Shown here: piece by piece, positions 26,701 to 34,534 of the stretch | Position numbering within the stretch: the first letter of the stretch is position 1 | Layout: every line of letters begins with the position of its first letter | Assembly: GCA_937951615.1 (NCBI GenBank) | Contig: CALFBH010000036.1 | Span: forward strand, 1 to 64,000 | Origin: an uncultured Saprospiraceae bacterium | GTDB lineage: Bacteria; Bacteroidota; Bacteroidia; Chitinophagales; Saprospiraceae | DNA length: 64,000 nt | Direction: 5' to 3' | Notes under the pieces: generated by a model | Databases searched by the model: none | What the model saw: only the letters and a program-made list of their open reading frames with translations | What the model was told of the DNA's origin: nothing | Position numbers and translations under genes: made by a program

Positions 26701-27290
26701 CGGCTTTAAAACAAGTCTGCAATCATCCAAAACATTTTTTGAAAAAAGGCAAGGCTGATCCTGAATTATCCGGCAAGGCAACTTTGCTATTTAACCTAAT
26801 GCGCGAGATACTGGACAATAATGAAAAGACGCTTATATTCACACAATATCAGGAAATGGGCAAGATGCTGGCGCAAATGCTGGAAGCTGAATTTGACTTG
26901 GAAATTCCTTTTCTACATGGTGGCGTGAGTCGGAAAAAGCGGGATGAAATGGTAGAAGATTTTCAGAATAACCGCACAAGTCGCGTGCTGATCTTATCGC
27001 TAAAAGCAGGTGGAACAGGCTTGAACCTGACGGCTGCCAGCAATGTCATTCACTACGATTTATGGTGGAATCCAGCAGTAGAAGCGCAGGCAACTGATCG
27101 TGCTTATCGCATTGGGCAAACCCGCAATGTCATGGTGCATCGCTTCATCACGGAAAATACATTTGAAGAAAAAATAAACCAGCTTTTATTAAATAAAAAA
27201 GAACTGGCCAACCTAGCAGTCTCGACAGGAGAAAAGTGGATTGGGGATATGTCGAATAAAGAATTGAGGGATTTGGTGGCTTTGGGATAG
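23775..27290 (+). CDS. SNF2-family helicase with SWIM zinc finger
   Basis: 1171 residues. An N-terminal SWIM finger has C124, C126, C133 and H135 (CxC...CxH). A long middle region follows, then a SNF2 ATPase core. Its Walker A is MGLGKTLQV (about 734-742), the DEAH-type box is DESQ (about 830), and motif III-like SGTPVENRLSDYW is present. Motif V/VI is LSLKAGGTGLNLTAASNVIHYDLWWNPAVEAQATDRAYRIGQ. It ends NKELRDLVALG. It is a DNA translocase rather than an unwinding helicase; remodelling of DNA-bound proteins such as RNA polymerase or repair complexes is the general role. It is transcribed divergently from the DUF262 operon. Confidence 0.93.
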   Translation: MRKTYGNTWWGKQWLNALTNIDYSNRLPRGRSYANRGMVKEIGIEGNKITAKVAGSRSRPYSVDISVPSFTAGEKAKIIEMVTDNPAYLSKLLNRQLPNELNEICRQKGIDIFPSRWDDLKGGCSCPDWAVPCKHMASVLYLVANEIDKNPFLVFQLHDFDLFKGLEGIGYSADGQAEVQTLSLSDLQQSFVFNEENFQWNEESYKTLDFSGLPNCKDQLLTLLSPRSVFYPNGDFREILRAVYTKVNKELIKAAKKETEENPTPLVDAVEDIEVLVDGDLDYLSCNFRSAKGKSLLSLDTMEELTKWLEGVPISHFEQLAPRLRGLYLTYQFAKKLALNSACIPQLLRIGAKQFKVRWLPAVLNEEVRTVYENVKALTPAHIFYYKKGKEVLEAIQEDRFNSLLSLFLGHFIQAHHKLNDKMLTFDVVRLFFTGDMERFDQFESREYPIAMQLWLNTFYISDKDYIPVLQIEDLDGEFEVKIAVEDKAKPMEAPIPLEDIFAKKVFNHIRLDVLRDMSMLSEHFPQISRVLASKGKEQLLFDSDEFVGVLFKILPIIRMFGIKVLLPKALRKLLRPKVSMALEGTDDGTVAHSSLISLDNMLSFNWQIAIGDQHVSFGEFMKMVKQFSGIVKLNDEYVFFDEKEIKALMDKLADPPEPTGHELLQIALTEEYDGAKITLDKKARKLIDHLLSGEGTEVPQGLKATLRPYQLRGFEWLYKNSRLGFGSLIADDMGLGKTLQVIATLLKMKEEGEFGKAKALVIVPTTLLTNWDKEIKKFAPDLFVHIYHGPSRDLKPLADADVLITTYGVVRSEGAKLQKQKWLTVVIDESQNIKNPGTAQTKAVKKIKAPIKIAMSGTPVENRLSDYWSVFDFVNKGYLNSLKKFKENYAKPIEVERDQKQLKHFRKITEPFILRRLKSDKSIIKDLPDKIEKDQYCKLTKEQTAIYENVVKTTMETVESADGIQRKGLVLKLITALKQVCNHPKHFLKKGKADPELSGKATLLFNLMREILDNNEKTLIFTQYQEMGKMLAQMLEAEFDLEIPFLHGGVSRKKRDEMVEDFQNNRTSRVLILSLKAGGTGLNLTAASNVIHYDLWWNPAVEAQATDRAYRIGQTRNVMVHRFITENTFEEKINQLLLNKKELANLAVSTGEKWIGDMSNKELRDLVALG

Positions 27291-27295
27291 GCGTA

Positions 27296-27366
27296 ATCTT
27301 AAATACAAATACAAACGTCAAGCTCAAACTCATCCCGATAATTATTAGGGCAAATTCAAATTTAAA
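27296..27366. repeat. AAATACAAACG-type word repeat between SNF2 and SEC-C genes
   Basis: AAATACAAATACAAACGTC, then AAGCTCAAACTCATCCCG and AAATTCAAATTTAAA, run from the SNF2 stop to the SEC-C ATG in the sense direction. The AAATTCAAA class also follows other genes. Confidence 0.6.
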
Positions 27367-27369
27367 AAA

Positions 27370-29097
27370 ATGAATTACGATAAAGCGTTTTATGATAAAT
27401 ACGGGTATAAAGTAAACCATGATGCGACGATGGAACTGGAAGGGCAAGAGTATGAGGATTATGTGATTGGGTATGAAATGCTAATGATGGCTGCTCAGAC
27501 AAACAGGATCTCCGCTATACAGATTAGAACACTCAAGCGATTTGTGGAAAAATATCCTGGTACTCCTGCATTTAAAAATCATTTATACGGTGCTTATACC
27601 GTAAATAAAGACAAAGGAAAAGCAGAACGACTGCTCATGGAAATGGTGAACAGACATCCTGATTACCTCTTTGGAAAGATAAGTTTGATTAGCAAATTTC
27701 TTGATGAAAATAATCTGGATGCTGCTCGACAATTATTGGGTAAATCAAGAGAACTGCGGGACTTCTTTCCTGACAAGGATGTATTTCATATATCGGAGTT
27801 TTTAAATTATCAGCAAGTAGTTGCAAAATATGAAATAATGGCAGGTGATGAAACAGCGGCAAAAAAATGCCTTGAAATGATGATTGATTTAGCCCCTGAA
27901 CATGTACATACGCAAAGGGTTGCTATGAAAATCAGACAGGAAAGGTTGAAGAAATTTGGGGCGAGGCATAAAGAAGCGATAAAAAAGAGTATTAAAGTTG
28001 TTTTCAAACCTTCCTATATTTTAGAACAGACAGAAAACCCGCCAATTTTAACGAATGAAGATTTGGAAGGTCTGTACCTGTATTCAGATGAAGAACTGCC
28101 GAAAGACATCATGAAAGACATCATGGAGTTGCCGCGTGAAAGCCTGATTGCAGATTTGGAAAAAATATTGGAGGACAGCATTCGTCGCGACGATTTTTTT
28201 CAAAAAAAACATGAAGAATATTTTAATAATGATGAACAATCTTTCCCTATTCATGCCTTGCGATTTCTAACTATACTGGGGGATGAAAAAAGTCTGCCTG
28301 TTGTCTTAAATATGCTTAGGCAAAGTAAGGATTTTCTGGATTACTGGTTTGCTGACTGGGGGCTTTATTTTGATGAACCACTATTTTTATTGGGAAAAAA
28401 TCAGTTGGAGGCACTCAAGTCTTATGTCTTTGAGCCACATCAACATAGTTTTTCCAGAGTATATGCTGCAAAGGTTGCCGCACAAGTGGGGCTACATTAT
28501 CCGGCGCGACGCGACGAAGCTGTTCAGTGGTATATAGAAGTCTTTGAATATCTATTAGCGCATGAAAATGATGAAGGTCTTATTGATTCTGATTTTATTG
28601 GCTGGATGTTATGTGATGCAAAAGATTTGCGTGCGCCAGAGATGATACCTTACCTTGAACAAATGGACGAGAAAGGCTGGATCAATTATTTGATCGGAGG
28701 GGATGTAGAACAAATAAAAAAAGATATAGCAAGTCCGATGAAACCTGCTGATATAGACCCTATGCCACAAGATATTTATGAGGTCTATACGAGAGAACAT
28801 CTGAATAGAAGGGCAAAACGGGATATGCAGGAATTTGAAAAAATATTAGATTCAGAGGTCGAATCTTATATAATGAGTTTTGCACTGGGAGGCTTAGCTA
28901 GAAAGCTGGATAATTATAAAGACGATGATGAATTTGTTATATTAGACGAGGAAAAAGGATTTTTTACAGAGGATGAAAATAAGAGGTATTCAACTTTCAC
29001 AGAACCCGTCCGTCGCGATGCTCCAAAAATCGGACGGAATGACCCTTGTTCCTGTGGAAGCGGTAAGAAATACAAAAAATGCTGTCTGAACAAATAG
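27370..29097 (+). CDS. SEC-C metal-binding domain protein with TPR-like repeats
   Basis: 575 residues. The N-terminal two thirds are helical with TPR-like pairs (for example [36 protein letters not shown]). A C-terminal SEC-C motif, [18 protein letters not shown] (554-571), binds zinc through CxCx8CC. This motif terminates SecA and many unrelated proteins and mediates zinc-dependent binding. Its role is unknown; nearby genes may be in the same unit as the SNF2 protein (79 bp gap, same strand). Confidence 0.85.
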   Translation: MNYDKAFYDKYGYKVNHDATMELEGQEYEDYVIGYEMLMMAAQTNRISAIQIRTLKRFVEKYPGTPAFKNHLYGAYTVNKDKGKAERLLMEMVNRHPDYLFGKISLISKFLDENNLDAARQLLGKSRELRDFFPDKDVFHISEFLNYQQVVAKYEIMAGDETAAKKCLEMMIDLAPEHVHTQRVAMKIRQERLKKFGARHKEAIKKSIKVVFKPSYILEQTENPPILTNEDLEGLYLYSDEELPKDIMKDIMELPRESLIADLEKILEDSIRRDDFFQKKHEEYFNNDEQSFPIHALRFLTILGDEKSLPVVLNMLRQSKDFLDYWFADWGLYFDEPLFLLGKNQLEALKSYVFEPHQHSFSRVYAAKVAAQVGLHYPARRDEAVQWYIEVFEYLLAHENDEGLIDSDFIGWMLCDAKDLRAPEMIPYLEQMDEKGWINYLIGGDVEQIKKDIASPMKPADIDPMPQDIYEVYTREHLNRRAKRDMQEFEKILDSEVESYIMSFALGGLARKLDNYKDDDEFVILDEEKGFFTEDENKRYSTFTEPVRRDAPKIGRNDPCSCGSGKKYKKCCLNK

Positions 29098-29171
29098 CAA
29101 ACAATTTCTTAGATTTTCCTGTTCTTATAAATTGATGTATATTGACGAAGAATTAAAAATAAGACAAAAAC

Positions 29172-29564
29172 ATGGGCTGGTTCAGCAAATCAACAAAAGA
29201 AGATAAAACAGATGCCACTGGCATCGTCTGGAAAACGCTTTCCTCAGAAGCGGAACTAGACGCTGTAATAGCACGTTCACACGAAATTCCAGTGGTGCTT
29301 TTTAAGCACAGCACGCGCTGTTCGATTAGTACGATGGCAAAAAGTCGCTTTGAACGCAGCTGGGATATAGATGCGACGGCAATGGAGCCATATTATCTCG
29401 ACTTGATTGCTTTTCGGTCGGTTTCCAATAAAATTTCAGCGGATTTGGGTGTTGTTCATCAGTCGCCGCAAGTCATTCTGATAAAAGATGGTCAGGCAGT
29501 TTATGATACTTCGCATAACGATATCAATGTAGCCGACCTCAAAGAGCATTTGAACGATGAATGA
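29172..29564 (+). CDS. ytxJ: Bacillithiol-system redox protein YtxJ
   Basis: 130 residues of thioredoxin fold with a monothiol motif TRCSIS near residues 47-52 and a cis-proline loop SPQVILI. YtxJ is a putative de-bacillithiolase that acts on mixed bacillithiol disulfides. The rhomboid gene follows but is separated by a word-repeat hairpin. The stop codon TGA is embedded in a GATGAATGATGAAC repeat. Confidence 0.88.
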   Translation: MGWFSKSTKEDKTDATGIVWKTLSSEAELDAVIARSHEIPVVLFKHSTRCSISTMAKSRFERSWDIDATAMEPYYLDLIAFRSVSNKISADLGVVHQSPQVILIKDGQAVYDTSHNDINVADLKEHLNDE

Positions 29565-29645
29565 TGAACGATGAATGATGAATTTTTGTTCATTTTGCGT
29601 AGCAAAATCCTATATTCATCATTCATCGTTTATACTTCATCATTA
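29560..29645. repeat. Intergenic hairpin with TTTTGCnnnGCAAAA core (copy iii)
   Basis: The left arm has GATGAATGATGAACG words that include the ytxJ stop codon. The core ATTTTGC gta GCAAAAT is at 29592-29608. The right arm has ATTCATCATTCATCG words ending near the rhomboid start. Confidence 0.75.
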
Positions 29646-29656
29646 AAAAGAAAAAC

Positions 29657-30349
29657 ATGATTTTTCCAATAGGTGATGAAAATGTAAAAGGCGGTTCTTT
29701 TCCGTATTTAAGCTATGCTTTTATTGCGATTAATGTCCTCGTCTTTTTGTATCAGGCAATGCTGCCTCCAGAAGCGGGCAATGCTTTTGTGATGACTTAT
29801 GGTTCTATTCCTGCAGAGATTGTGCAGGGGCAGGATTATTTCACGTTGCTGACGAGTATGTTTATGCATGGCGGTTGGATGCACCTGATTGGCAATATGT
29901 TATTTCTCTGGGTTTTTGCAGATAATATTGAAGCGACGATTGGGAATGTTCAATTTTTCATTTTTTATATGATGGGCGGACTTGCAGCATCGGCAGCGCA
30001 TATCATGTTCAATATGGAGAGCATCATTCCCTGTGTGGGAGCGAGTGGTGCGATTTCAGCTGTGCTAGGTGCTTACCTGGTGATGTTTCCTAAATCGCAA
30101 ATCAAAATACTGGTTATTTATCTGTTTCGGAGCTTCAATATGGCAGCCATCTGGTTTCTTGGTCTATGGATCGGACAGCAGTTGATTAGTGGTTTTGCTG
30201 CTATTGGTCCGAGTACGGCAGGGTCGGGGAGTGGTGTGGCCTGGTGGGCGCACATTGGCGGCTTTGTATTTGGTGTACTGGCAGGATTGCTCTTCAAAGG
30301 CACTCGCTCATTGATGGATGATAGTGGGCATCAATACGCTAGGGAATAA
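29657..30349 (+). CDS. Rhomboid-family intramembrane serine protease
   Basis: 230 residues with six membrane segments. The catalytic serine is in GASGAIS (about 129-135) and the partner histidine is in HIGGFVFG near residue 200. FMHGGWMHLIGNMLFLWVF (the HxxxN motif) is in helix 2, and the N-terminus faces the cytoplasm. It cleaves single-pass membrane proteins within the bilayer. It is flanked on both sides by GATGAATGATGAAC word hairpins. The substrate is unknown. Confidence 0.93.
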   Translation: MIFPIGDENVKGGSFPYLSYAFIAINVLVFLYQAMLPPEAGNAFVMTYGSIPAEIVQGQDYFTLLTSMFMHGGWMHLIGNMLFLWVFADNIEATIGNVQFFIFYMMGGLAASAAHIMFNMESIIPCVGASGAISAVLGAYLVMFPKSQIKILVIYLFRSFNMAAIWFLGLWIGQQLISGFAAIGPSTAGSGSGVAWWAHIGGFVFGVLAGLLFKGTRSLMDDSGHQYARE

Positions 30350-30472
30350 TGATGAATGATGAACTATGAATGATGAATTTTAGAGGTATTTTGCGCAGCA
30401 AAATTATATTACCTTATTCATCATTCATAGTTCATAGTTCATAGTTATTCATTCATAGTTCATCGTTATTCA
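30346..30472. repeat. Intergenic hairpin with TTTTGCnnnGCAAAA core (copy iv)
   Basis: The left arm starts at the rhomboid stop with GATGAATGATGAACTATG. The core ATTTTGC gca GCAAAAT is at 30388-30404. The right arm consists of TTCATAGTTCATAGTTATT words that overlap the rimO stop. Confidence 0.75.
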
Positions 30473-31782
30473 GCAACTTCTCCGTATAAATCGTAATCAC
30501 TGGCATCCGTTATTTTGACCATTGCAAAATCTCCAATGCGGACATAATTGCTCGCTGCTTTTACCAGGACTTCATTATCGACTTCTGGCGAATCAAATTC
30601 TGTTCTACCGATAAAGTGTTCACCTTCCTTGCGGTCAAAAAGTACTTTTAATGTCTGACCTGTTTTGCTGGTATTTTTGTCAGAGGAAATGTCTTGTTGG
30701 ATCTCCATGATTCGGGCTGCGCGCGCTTCCTTGACTTCTTGCGGCACATCATCTGGCAAAGTATCAGCAGGCGTATTTTCTTCGTGGGAATAAGGGAAAA
30801 CGCCCACTCGCTCAAACTGCATTTCACGAACAAAATCACATAATTCTTCAAATTCTTCCTCTGTCTCGCCTGGAAAACCAACCAGCAGGGTGGTACGAAT
30901 GGCAATCTCCGGCACACGCTCTCGCGCATAAGCAATCAGATCTTCCTGTTCCTGACGGGTGATTTGTCGGCGCATCCGTTCCAGTACGGTATCGCTGGCA
31001 TGTTGGAATGGAATGTCGAGATAATTGCAAACTTCTTTCCGCTCTGCCATGGCATCAAAGATATCCTTTGGAAACTTACTCGGATAGGCATAATGCAGGC
31101 GTATCCACTCGATGCCCTCTACATCTGCTAAGGCATGAAGCAGCTTGGGCAGTTCTCTTTTTTTATAAATATCTAATCCGTAATAGGTCAGTTCCTGTGC
31201 AATGAGCATCAGTTCTTTCACGCCATTTTTAGCCAGATTTTTAGCTTCAGTGACTAGTGCTTCTATGGTTTTGGAAATATGTTTGCCCCGCATCAGCGGA
31301 ATGGCACAAAAAGCACAAGTCCGATTACAACCTTCCGATATTTTCAGGTAGGCATAATGTTGCGGCGTACTGAGTAGTCGCTCGCCGATGAGTTCATGCT
31401 TATAATCCGCATTGAGTTTCGCCAGCAAATTGGGCAATTCCAGCGTACCAAAATAAGCATCCACTTCCGGGATTTCTTTTTCCAGGTCGTCTTTATAACG
31501 TTGCGATAAGCAGCCCGTGACATACAGTTTGTCTATACTGCCTTCCGCTTTTACGTCTGCATATTCGAGAATGGTATTGATGGATTCCTCTTTTGCCCGC
31601 TCAATAAAGCCACAGGTATTGATGATGACAATATTGGGCTCATCTGCCATGCCGCCATCGTGTACCACATCGTAGTCATTGGCGCGCAACTGCATCATCA
31701 GGACTTCTGAGTCCACAATATTTTTCGAGCAGCCAAGTGTGACGACATTGACTTTATCCGGTTTGTGTGTCTTCGTTTTCAA
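30466..31782 (-). CDS. rimO: Ribosomal protein S12 methylthiotransferase RimO
   Basis: 438 residues. The MTTase N-domain has cluster cysteines in TLGCSKNIVDSE, INTCGFIERAKEE and VTGCLSQRY. The radical SAM CX3CX2C is in SEGCNRTCAFCAIP (about residues 148-158), and a TRAM domain lies at the C-terminus (TFDRKEGEHFIGRTEF onward). It methylthiolates the conserved aspartate of ribosomal protein S12 using SAM and a 4Fe-4S cluster. Start: the frame has no ATG; TTG at 31782 is the best available start and gives the expected N-terminus. Confidence 0.94.
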   Translation of the reverse strand: MKTKTHKPDKVNVVTLGCSKNIVDSEVLMMQLRANDYDVVHDGGMADEPNIVIINTCGFIERAKEESINTILEYADVKAEGSIDKLYVTGCLSQRYKDDLEKEIPEVDAYFGTLELPNLLAKLNADYKHELIGERLLSTPQHYAYLKISEGCNRTCAFCAIPLMRGKHISKTIEALVTEAKNLAKNGVKELMLIAQELTYYGLDIYKKRELPKLLHALADVEGIEWIRLHYAYPSKFPKDIFDAMAERKEVCNYLDIPFQHASDTVLERMRRQITRQEQEDLIAYARERVPEIAIRTTLLVGFPGETEEEFEELCDFVREMQFERVGVFPYSHEENTPADTLPDDVPQEVKEARAARIMEIQQDISSDKNTSKTGQTLKVLFDRKEGEHFIGRTEFDSPEVDNEVLVKAASNYVRIGDFAMVKITDASDYDLYGEVAE

Positions 31783-31801
31783 TATTTTCTTTTTATTGCT
31801 G

Positions 31802-31809
31802 CAAAATTA
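31802..31809 (-). promoter_or_regulatory. -7-like box for rimO
   Basis: The minus strand reads TAATTTTG (TAnnTTTG), about 20 bases before the TTG start, which would give a very short leader. Confidence 0.35.
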
Positions 31810-31949
31810 GCGAAAAAGAACTTGTAAAGCATGGCAAAATTGAAATATTAGCAGCCCTTTGGAAAACCTGTGGATTTAATGTATTTTTGATTTTGTAATA
31901 AATCAAAGACGGGACTTAGATTAAAAAACCTTGATTTAGTTCAGGAGAT

Positions 31950-31987
31950 GTATATACGGCATATTGCGTATATACAGCGTTCTCACC
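31950..31987. repeat. Left boundary hairpin of the R-M cassette
   Basis: TATATACGGCA tat TGCGTATATA is an imperfect palindrome, followed by CAGCGTTCTCACC. The right boundary (33958-34012) carries the same TATACGGCA...TGCGYATAT palindrome and GGTGAGAAC in the opposite orientation. Confidence 0.7.
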
Positions 31988-32048
31988 AACCAAAAATAAA
32001 AAAGAAGAAACATTCGAAACTTTGAGAAAAATATCTTAAGATAGAGAC

Positions 32049-33131
32049 ATGGGAACAATATTAGACAATACAATAATAAATCAATTTACTGACTACCGAG
32101 AAGATACATCGAAAATTCCTTTGTATCTTAATGGGGATGTGATAAAGATACTGAGAGAAATTCCTGATAATTCAATAGATTGTTGCATAACAAGTCCACC
32201 TTATTGGGGACAAAGGCAATATTCTAATGGAGGTATTGGATTAGAAAAATCCTTTGAGGAATTCATAAAAAACTTATTGGATGTAACTTCCGAAATACAG
32301 AGGATTCTAAAAGACACAGGGTCTTTTTGGTTAAACATAGGCGATACTTATAAAAATAAGTCCTTAACAGGAATACCTTGGAGAATTGCAATATCAATGA
32401 TAGATGAACAAAAATGGACTTTAAGAAACAACGTAGTATGGAACAAGCATAAAGGAGGAATGGATAGTAGTAAAGACCGTTTAAGAAACATTCATGAAAA
32501 CGTCTTTCATTTTGTTAAGAAATCAAAAGGATATTATTACGATGACGCATCTATAAGAACAACTGCAAGGAAAACAAAAGTAAAAAATGGAGCGGTCGTT
32601 TCTGCAACAGGTGTAACAGGAGTGAGATATAAAAGGCAAATTGAATTATCAACATCTTTAGATGAAACCGAAAAAAAGAATGCTTTAAAGGCACTAAACG
32701 AAGTTTTAGCAAAAATTCAGATAGGTGAGGTTTCAGATTTTAGAATGATTATTCGTAATCAACAAAGAACAACTCATTCAGATTCAAAGAAGGTTTCAGG
32801 TAGAGCGAAAGAACTCGCTATAAAAGGATTTTACTTTTTATTTTACAACCCAAAAGGAACTTTGCCAACAGATGTTTGGGACATAATTCCCGAAGATACT
32901 CAGAAAAGAGAAAAACATTTTGCACCATTCCCAAAAGATTTATGTAGAATTCCGATTTTAGCAACTTGCCCTAAAAATGGAATTGTACTTGACCCATTTT
33001 GTGGAACAGGAACAGCAATGGTAGTCTCTTATGAACTTGGAAGAAAATCAATTGGGATAGATATAGCTAATGACTATCTAGAAATAGCAAAAAAAAGAAT
33101 TAATGGACAGCAAACTCTCGGAATTCTTTAG
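32049..33131 (+). CDS. Site-specific DNA methyltransferase, beta class
   Basis: 360 residues. The catalytic motif IV CCITSPPYWGQ (45-55) comes before motif I LDPFCGTGTAMVVS (about 313-326), the order of beta-class N4-cytosine/N6-adenine methyltransferases. SPPY, not DPPY, leans toward m4C. The target recognition region lies between (about 150-260, basic). It is a type II companion that protects DNA from the endonuclease encoded by the next gene, which it overlaps by 29 bp. Confidence 0.88.
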   Translation: MGTILDNTIINQFTDYREDTSKIPLYLNGDVIKILREIPDNSIDCCITSPPYWGQRQYSNGGIGLEKSFEEFIKNLLDVTSEIQRILKDTGSFWLNIGDTYKNKSLTGIPWRIAISMIDEQKWTLRNNVVWNKHKGGMDSSKDRLRNIHENVFHFVKKSKGYYYDDASIRTTARKTKVKNGAVVSATGVTGVRYKRQIELSTSLDETEKKNALKALNEVLAKIQIGEVSDFRMIIRNQQRTTHSDSKKVSGRAKELAIKGFYFLFYNPKGTLPTDVWDIIPEDTQKREKHFAPFPKDLCRIPILATCPKNGIVLDPFCGTGTAMVVSYELGRKSIGIDIANDYLEIAKKRINGQQTLGIL

Positions 33132-33945
33132 TTACAGTACAAACTTGAAAAAGGATTGGAAAGAAATTGTAGTTAATCAGCAATGTAAATACTTGTCAAG
33201 AAAATGTGTAAAAAGCAGAAAAAGTTTACCACAGATCTCTCTTGGAACTTGTACAGTCAGATATGGTAAGGGTGAGAATGATATCATCATTTGCCCACAT
33301 AGGTTGTTACATGGAAAGAAAATTTTCATGGATTGTATTCATCTTTTAGCATTACATGAACCTGGTAATGAAATTCATTTAGTTCCAGAAACTTCGATTC
33401 CAGGAGGTAGTGTTGATTACTTTCTTACGTCAGTAAGTAAAGGAAAAGTAATTGATTTTGTCGGAATAGAACTCCAAACAATGGATACAACAGGTACGGT
33501 TTGGAATGAAAGGCAAAAGTTTCTTGATAGTAAAAAAATCGAAGTTAGGAAAGAGGATTTAGTTAAAAAGAACTTTGGTATCAATTGGAAAATGACAGCA
33601 AAAACTATTTTGATTCAGTTGCATCATAAAATTGATACATTCGAAAACCTTGGAAAGCATTTAGTTTTAGTTTCCCAAGACTGCCTGCTCAATTACATGA
33701 AAAAAGAGTTCTCATTCGCAGATATTGGTTCTGCAAAACTTGGCAATTCAATGCATTTTCATTCATATAGCCTTGAAAAACAAGAAGATAAAACTTACAA
33801 ACTTGATTTAGTTGAAAGATTGAGTACCGATAGCGAAGGATTAGCAAAAAGCCTTGGGTTGAAGGCGGAGGCAAATATAGAATTAGATGAAATTTTACTA
33901 AAACTGCAAGCAAAAATTAGCCAAAACACATTACTCACGATTTAA
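33103..33945 (+). CDS. Type II restriction endonuclease, NotI family
   Basis: 280 residues. The N-terminal cysteines C28, C35, C50 and C64 could bind a metal as in NotI. The PD-(D/E)XK-like core has Asp105 (SVDYFLT) and ELQ at 123-125, matching the ExQ active site described for NotI from memory (Asp, Glu, Gln). It shares the family segment HLVPETSIPGGSVDYF. It starts inside the methyltransferase gene at ATG 33103 and is in another frame. NotI recognises GCGGCCGC; the site here is unknown and could differ. GC content is low like its surroundings. Confidence 0.8.
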   Translation: MDSKLSEFFSYSTNLKKDWKEIVVNQQCKYLSRKCVKSRKSLPQISLGTCTVRYGKGENDIIICPHRLLHGKKIFMDCIHLLALHEPGNEIHLVPETSIPGGSVDYFLTSVSKGKVIDFVGIELQTMDTTGTVWNERQKFLDSKKIEVRKEDLVKKNFGINWKMTAKTILIQLHHKIDTFENLGKHLVLVSQDCLLNYMKKEFSFADIGSAKLGNSMHFHSYSLEKQEDKTYKLDLVERLSTDSEGLAKSLGLKAEANIELDEILLKLQAKISQNTLLTI

Positions 33946-33957
33946 AAAAAGAAGGCA

Positions 33958-34012
33958 GGTGAGAACACAGCATATACGGCAATAGCCCCTATTCGGGACT
34001 ACTGCGCATATG
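33958..34012. repeat. Right boundary hairpin of the R-M cassette
   Basis: GGTGAGAAC, then an imperfect hairpin that starts GCATATACGGCA and ends TGCGCATATGC, with a bulged inner stem TAGCCCC / GGGACTA. It is the inverted counterpart of 31950-31987. Bulged stems resemble attC sites but lack the GTTRRRY core, so a recombination role is only suggested. Confidence 0.7.
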
Positions 34013-34089
34013 CAAAACCGCTAGGGCATGACTGAAAATAAATAATGAAATTAAATGGCAAATAAAGCCCAACGATCAAAAACAGAAAG

Positions 34090-34173
34090 ATGACGAATAA
34101 AATTGATCCACAAAATCCATGGCATAAGGTGAAAGTCGGGAATAATGCACCGCGAATTATTAACCAGAAATAA
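34090..34173 (+). pseudogene. 5' remnant resembling inorganic pyrophosphatase
   Basis: 27 codons ending in TAA: MTNKIDPQNPWHKVKVGNNAP then RIINQK. The NPWH...V.G..AP..(V/I)N pattern is the conserved N-terminus of family I inorganic pyrophosphatase, which normally continues into (A)IIEIPKG. The frame stops instead and no ppa body is nearby. It fits a gene cut at the edge of the accessory island. The match rests on short similarity only. Confidence 0.5.
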
Positions 34174-34177
34174 AAAT

Positions 34178-34534
34178 ATGATGAATGAAAATATTATTTT
34201 GAAGAAAAATCCAAAAATTGAATTTCAACTTCTTGATAATGGATTTCAATTAATTGATGAACAAACAGAGCAAAATTCTGGCTTTTACGCTTATAATGAT
34301 TTGCAATCCATTGAGTTAAATAAAATTTGGTTTCCTAGACTAGCAAAATGGCTAAGAATTTTTACATGGATATTGAATGGCGTTCCATTTTTTCCAGATG
34401 CAGAATCTTGTAAAGAAGCTAAGGTCATTATTCATTTTAAAAAAGCGAAGCTTGGTATGTGGGTGACGGATTCTTATATGGTTGATAAAGCAAAAAGGCT
34501 AAAGCAGTTATTAGACAAAAAAACATGCAGATAA
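34178..34534 (+). CDS. Unknown small protein upstream of the RNA methylase-like gene
   Basis: 118 residues from ATG 34178 (the frame opens at 34145, within the pyrophosphatase-like remnant). The C-terminal half has a hydrophobic stretch (LAKWLRIFTWILNGVPFFP) that could be membrane-associated. No family is recognised. It overlaps the next gene by 10 bp (34525-34534), so the two are translationally coupled. Confidence 0.6.
   Translation: MMNENIILKKNPKIEFQLLDNGFQLIDEQTEQNSGFYAYNDLQSIELNKIWFPRLAKWLRIFTWILNGVPFFPDAESCKEAKVIIHFKKAKLGMWVTDSYMVDKAKRLKQLLDKKTCR

Noticed and set aside
31951-34012. Calling the hairpins true integron attC sites
   Set aside because: No GTTRRRY core and no integrase in the window; reported only as attC-like.
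34145-34177. Upstream start for the small gene at 34178
   Set aside because: It would overlap the pyrophosphatase-like remnant; the MMNENII start after an A-rich stretch is more likely.
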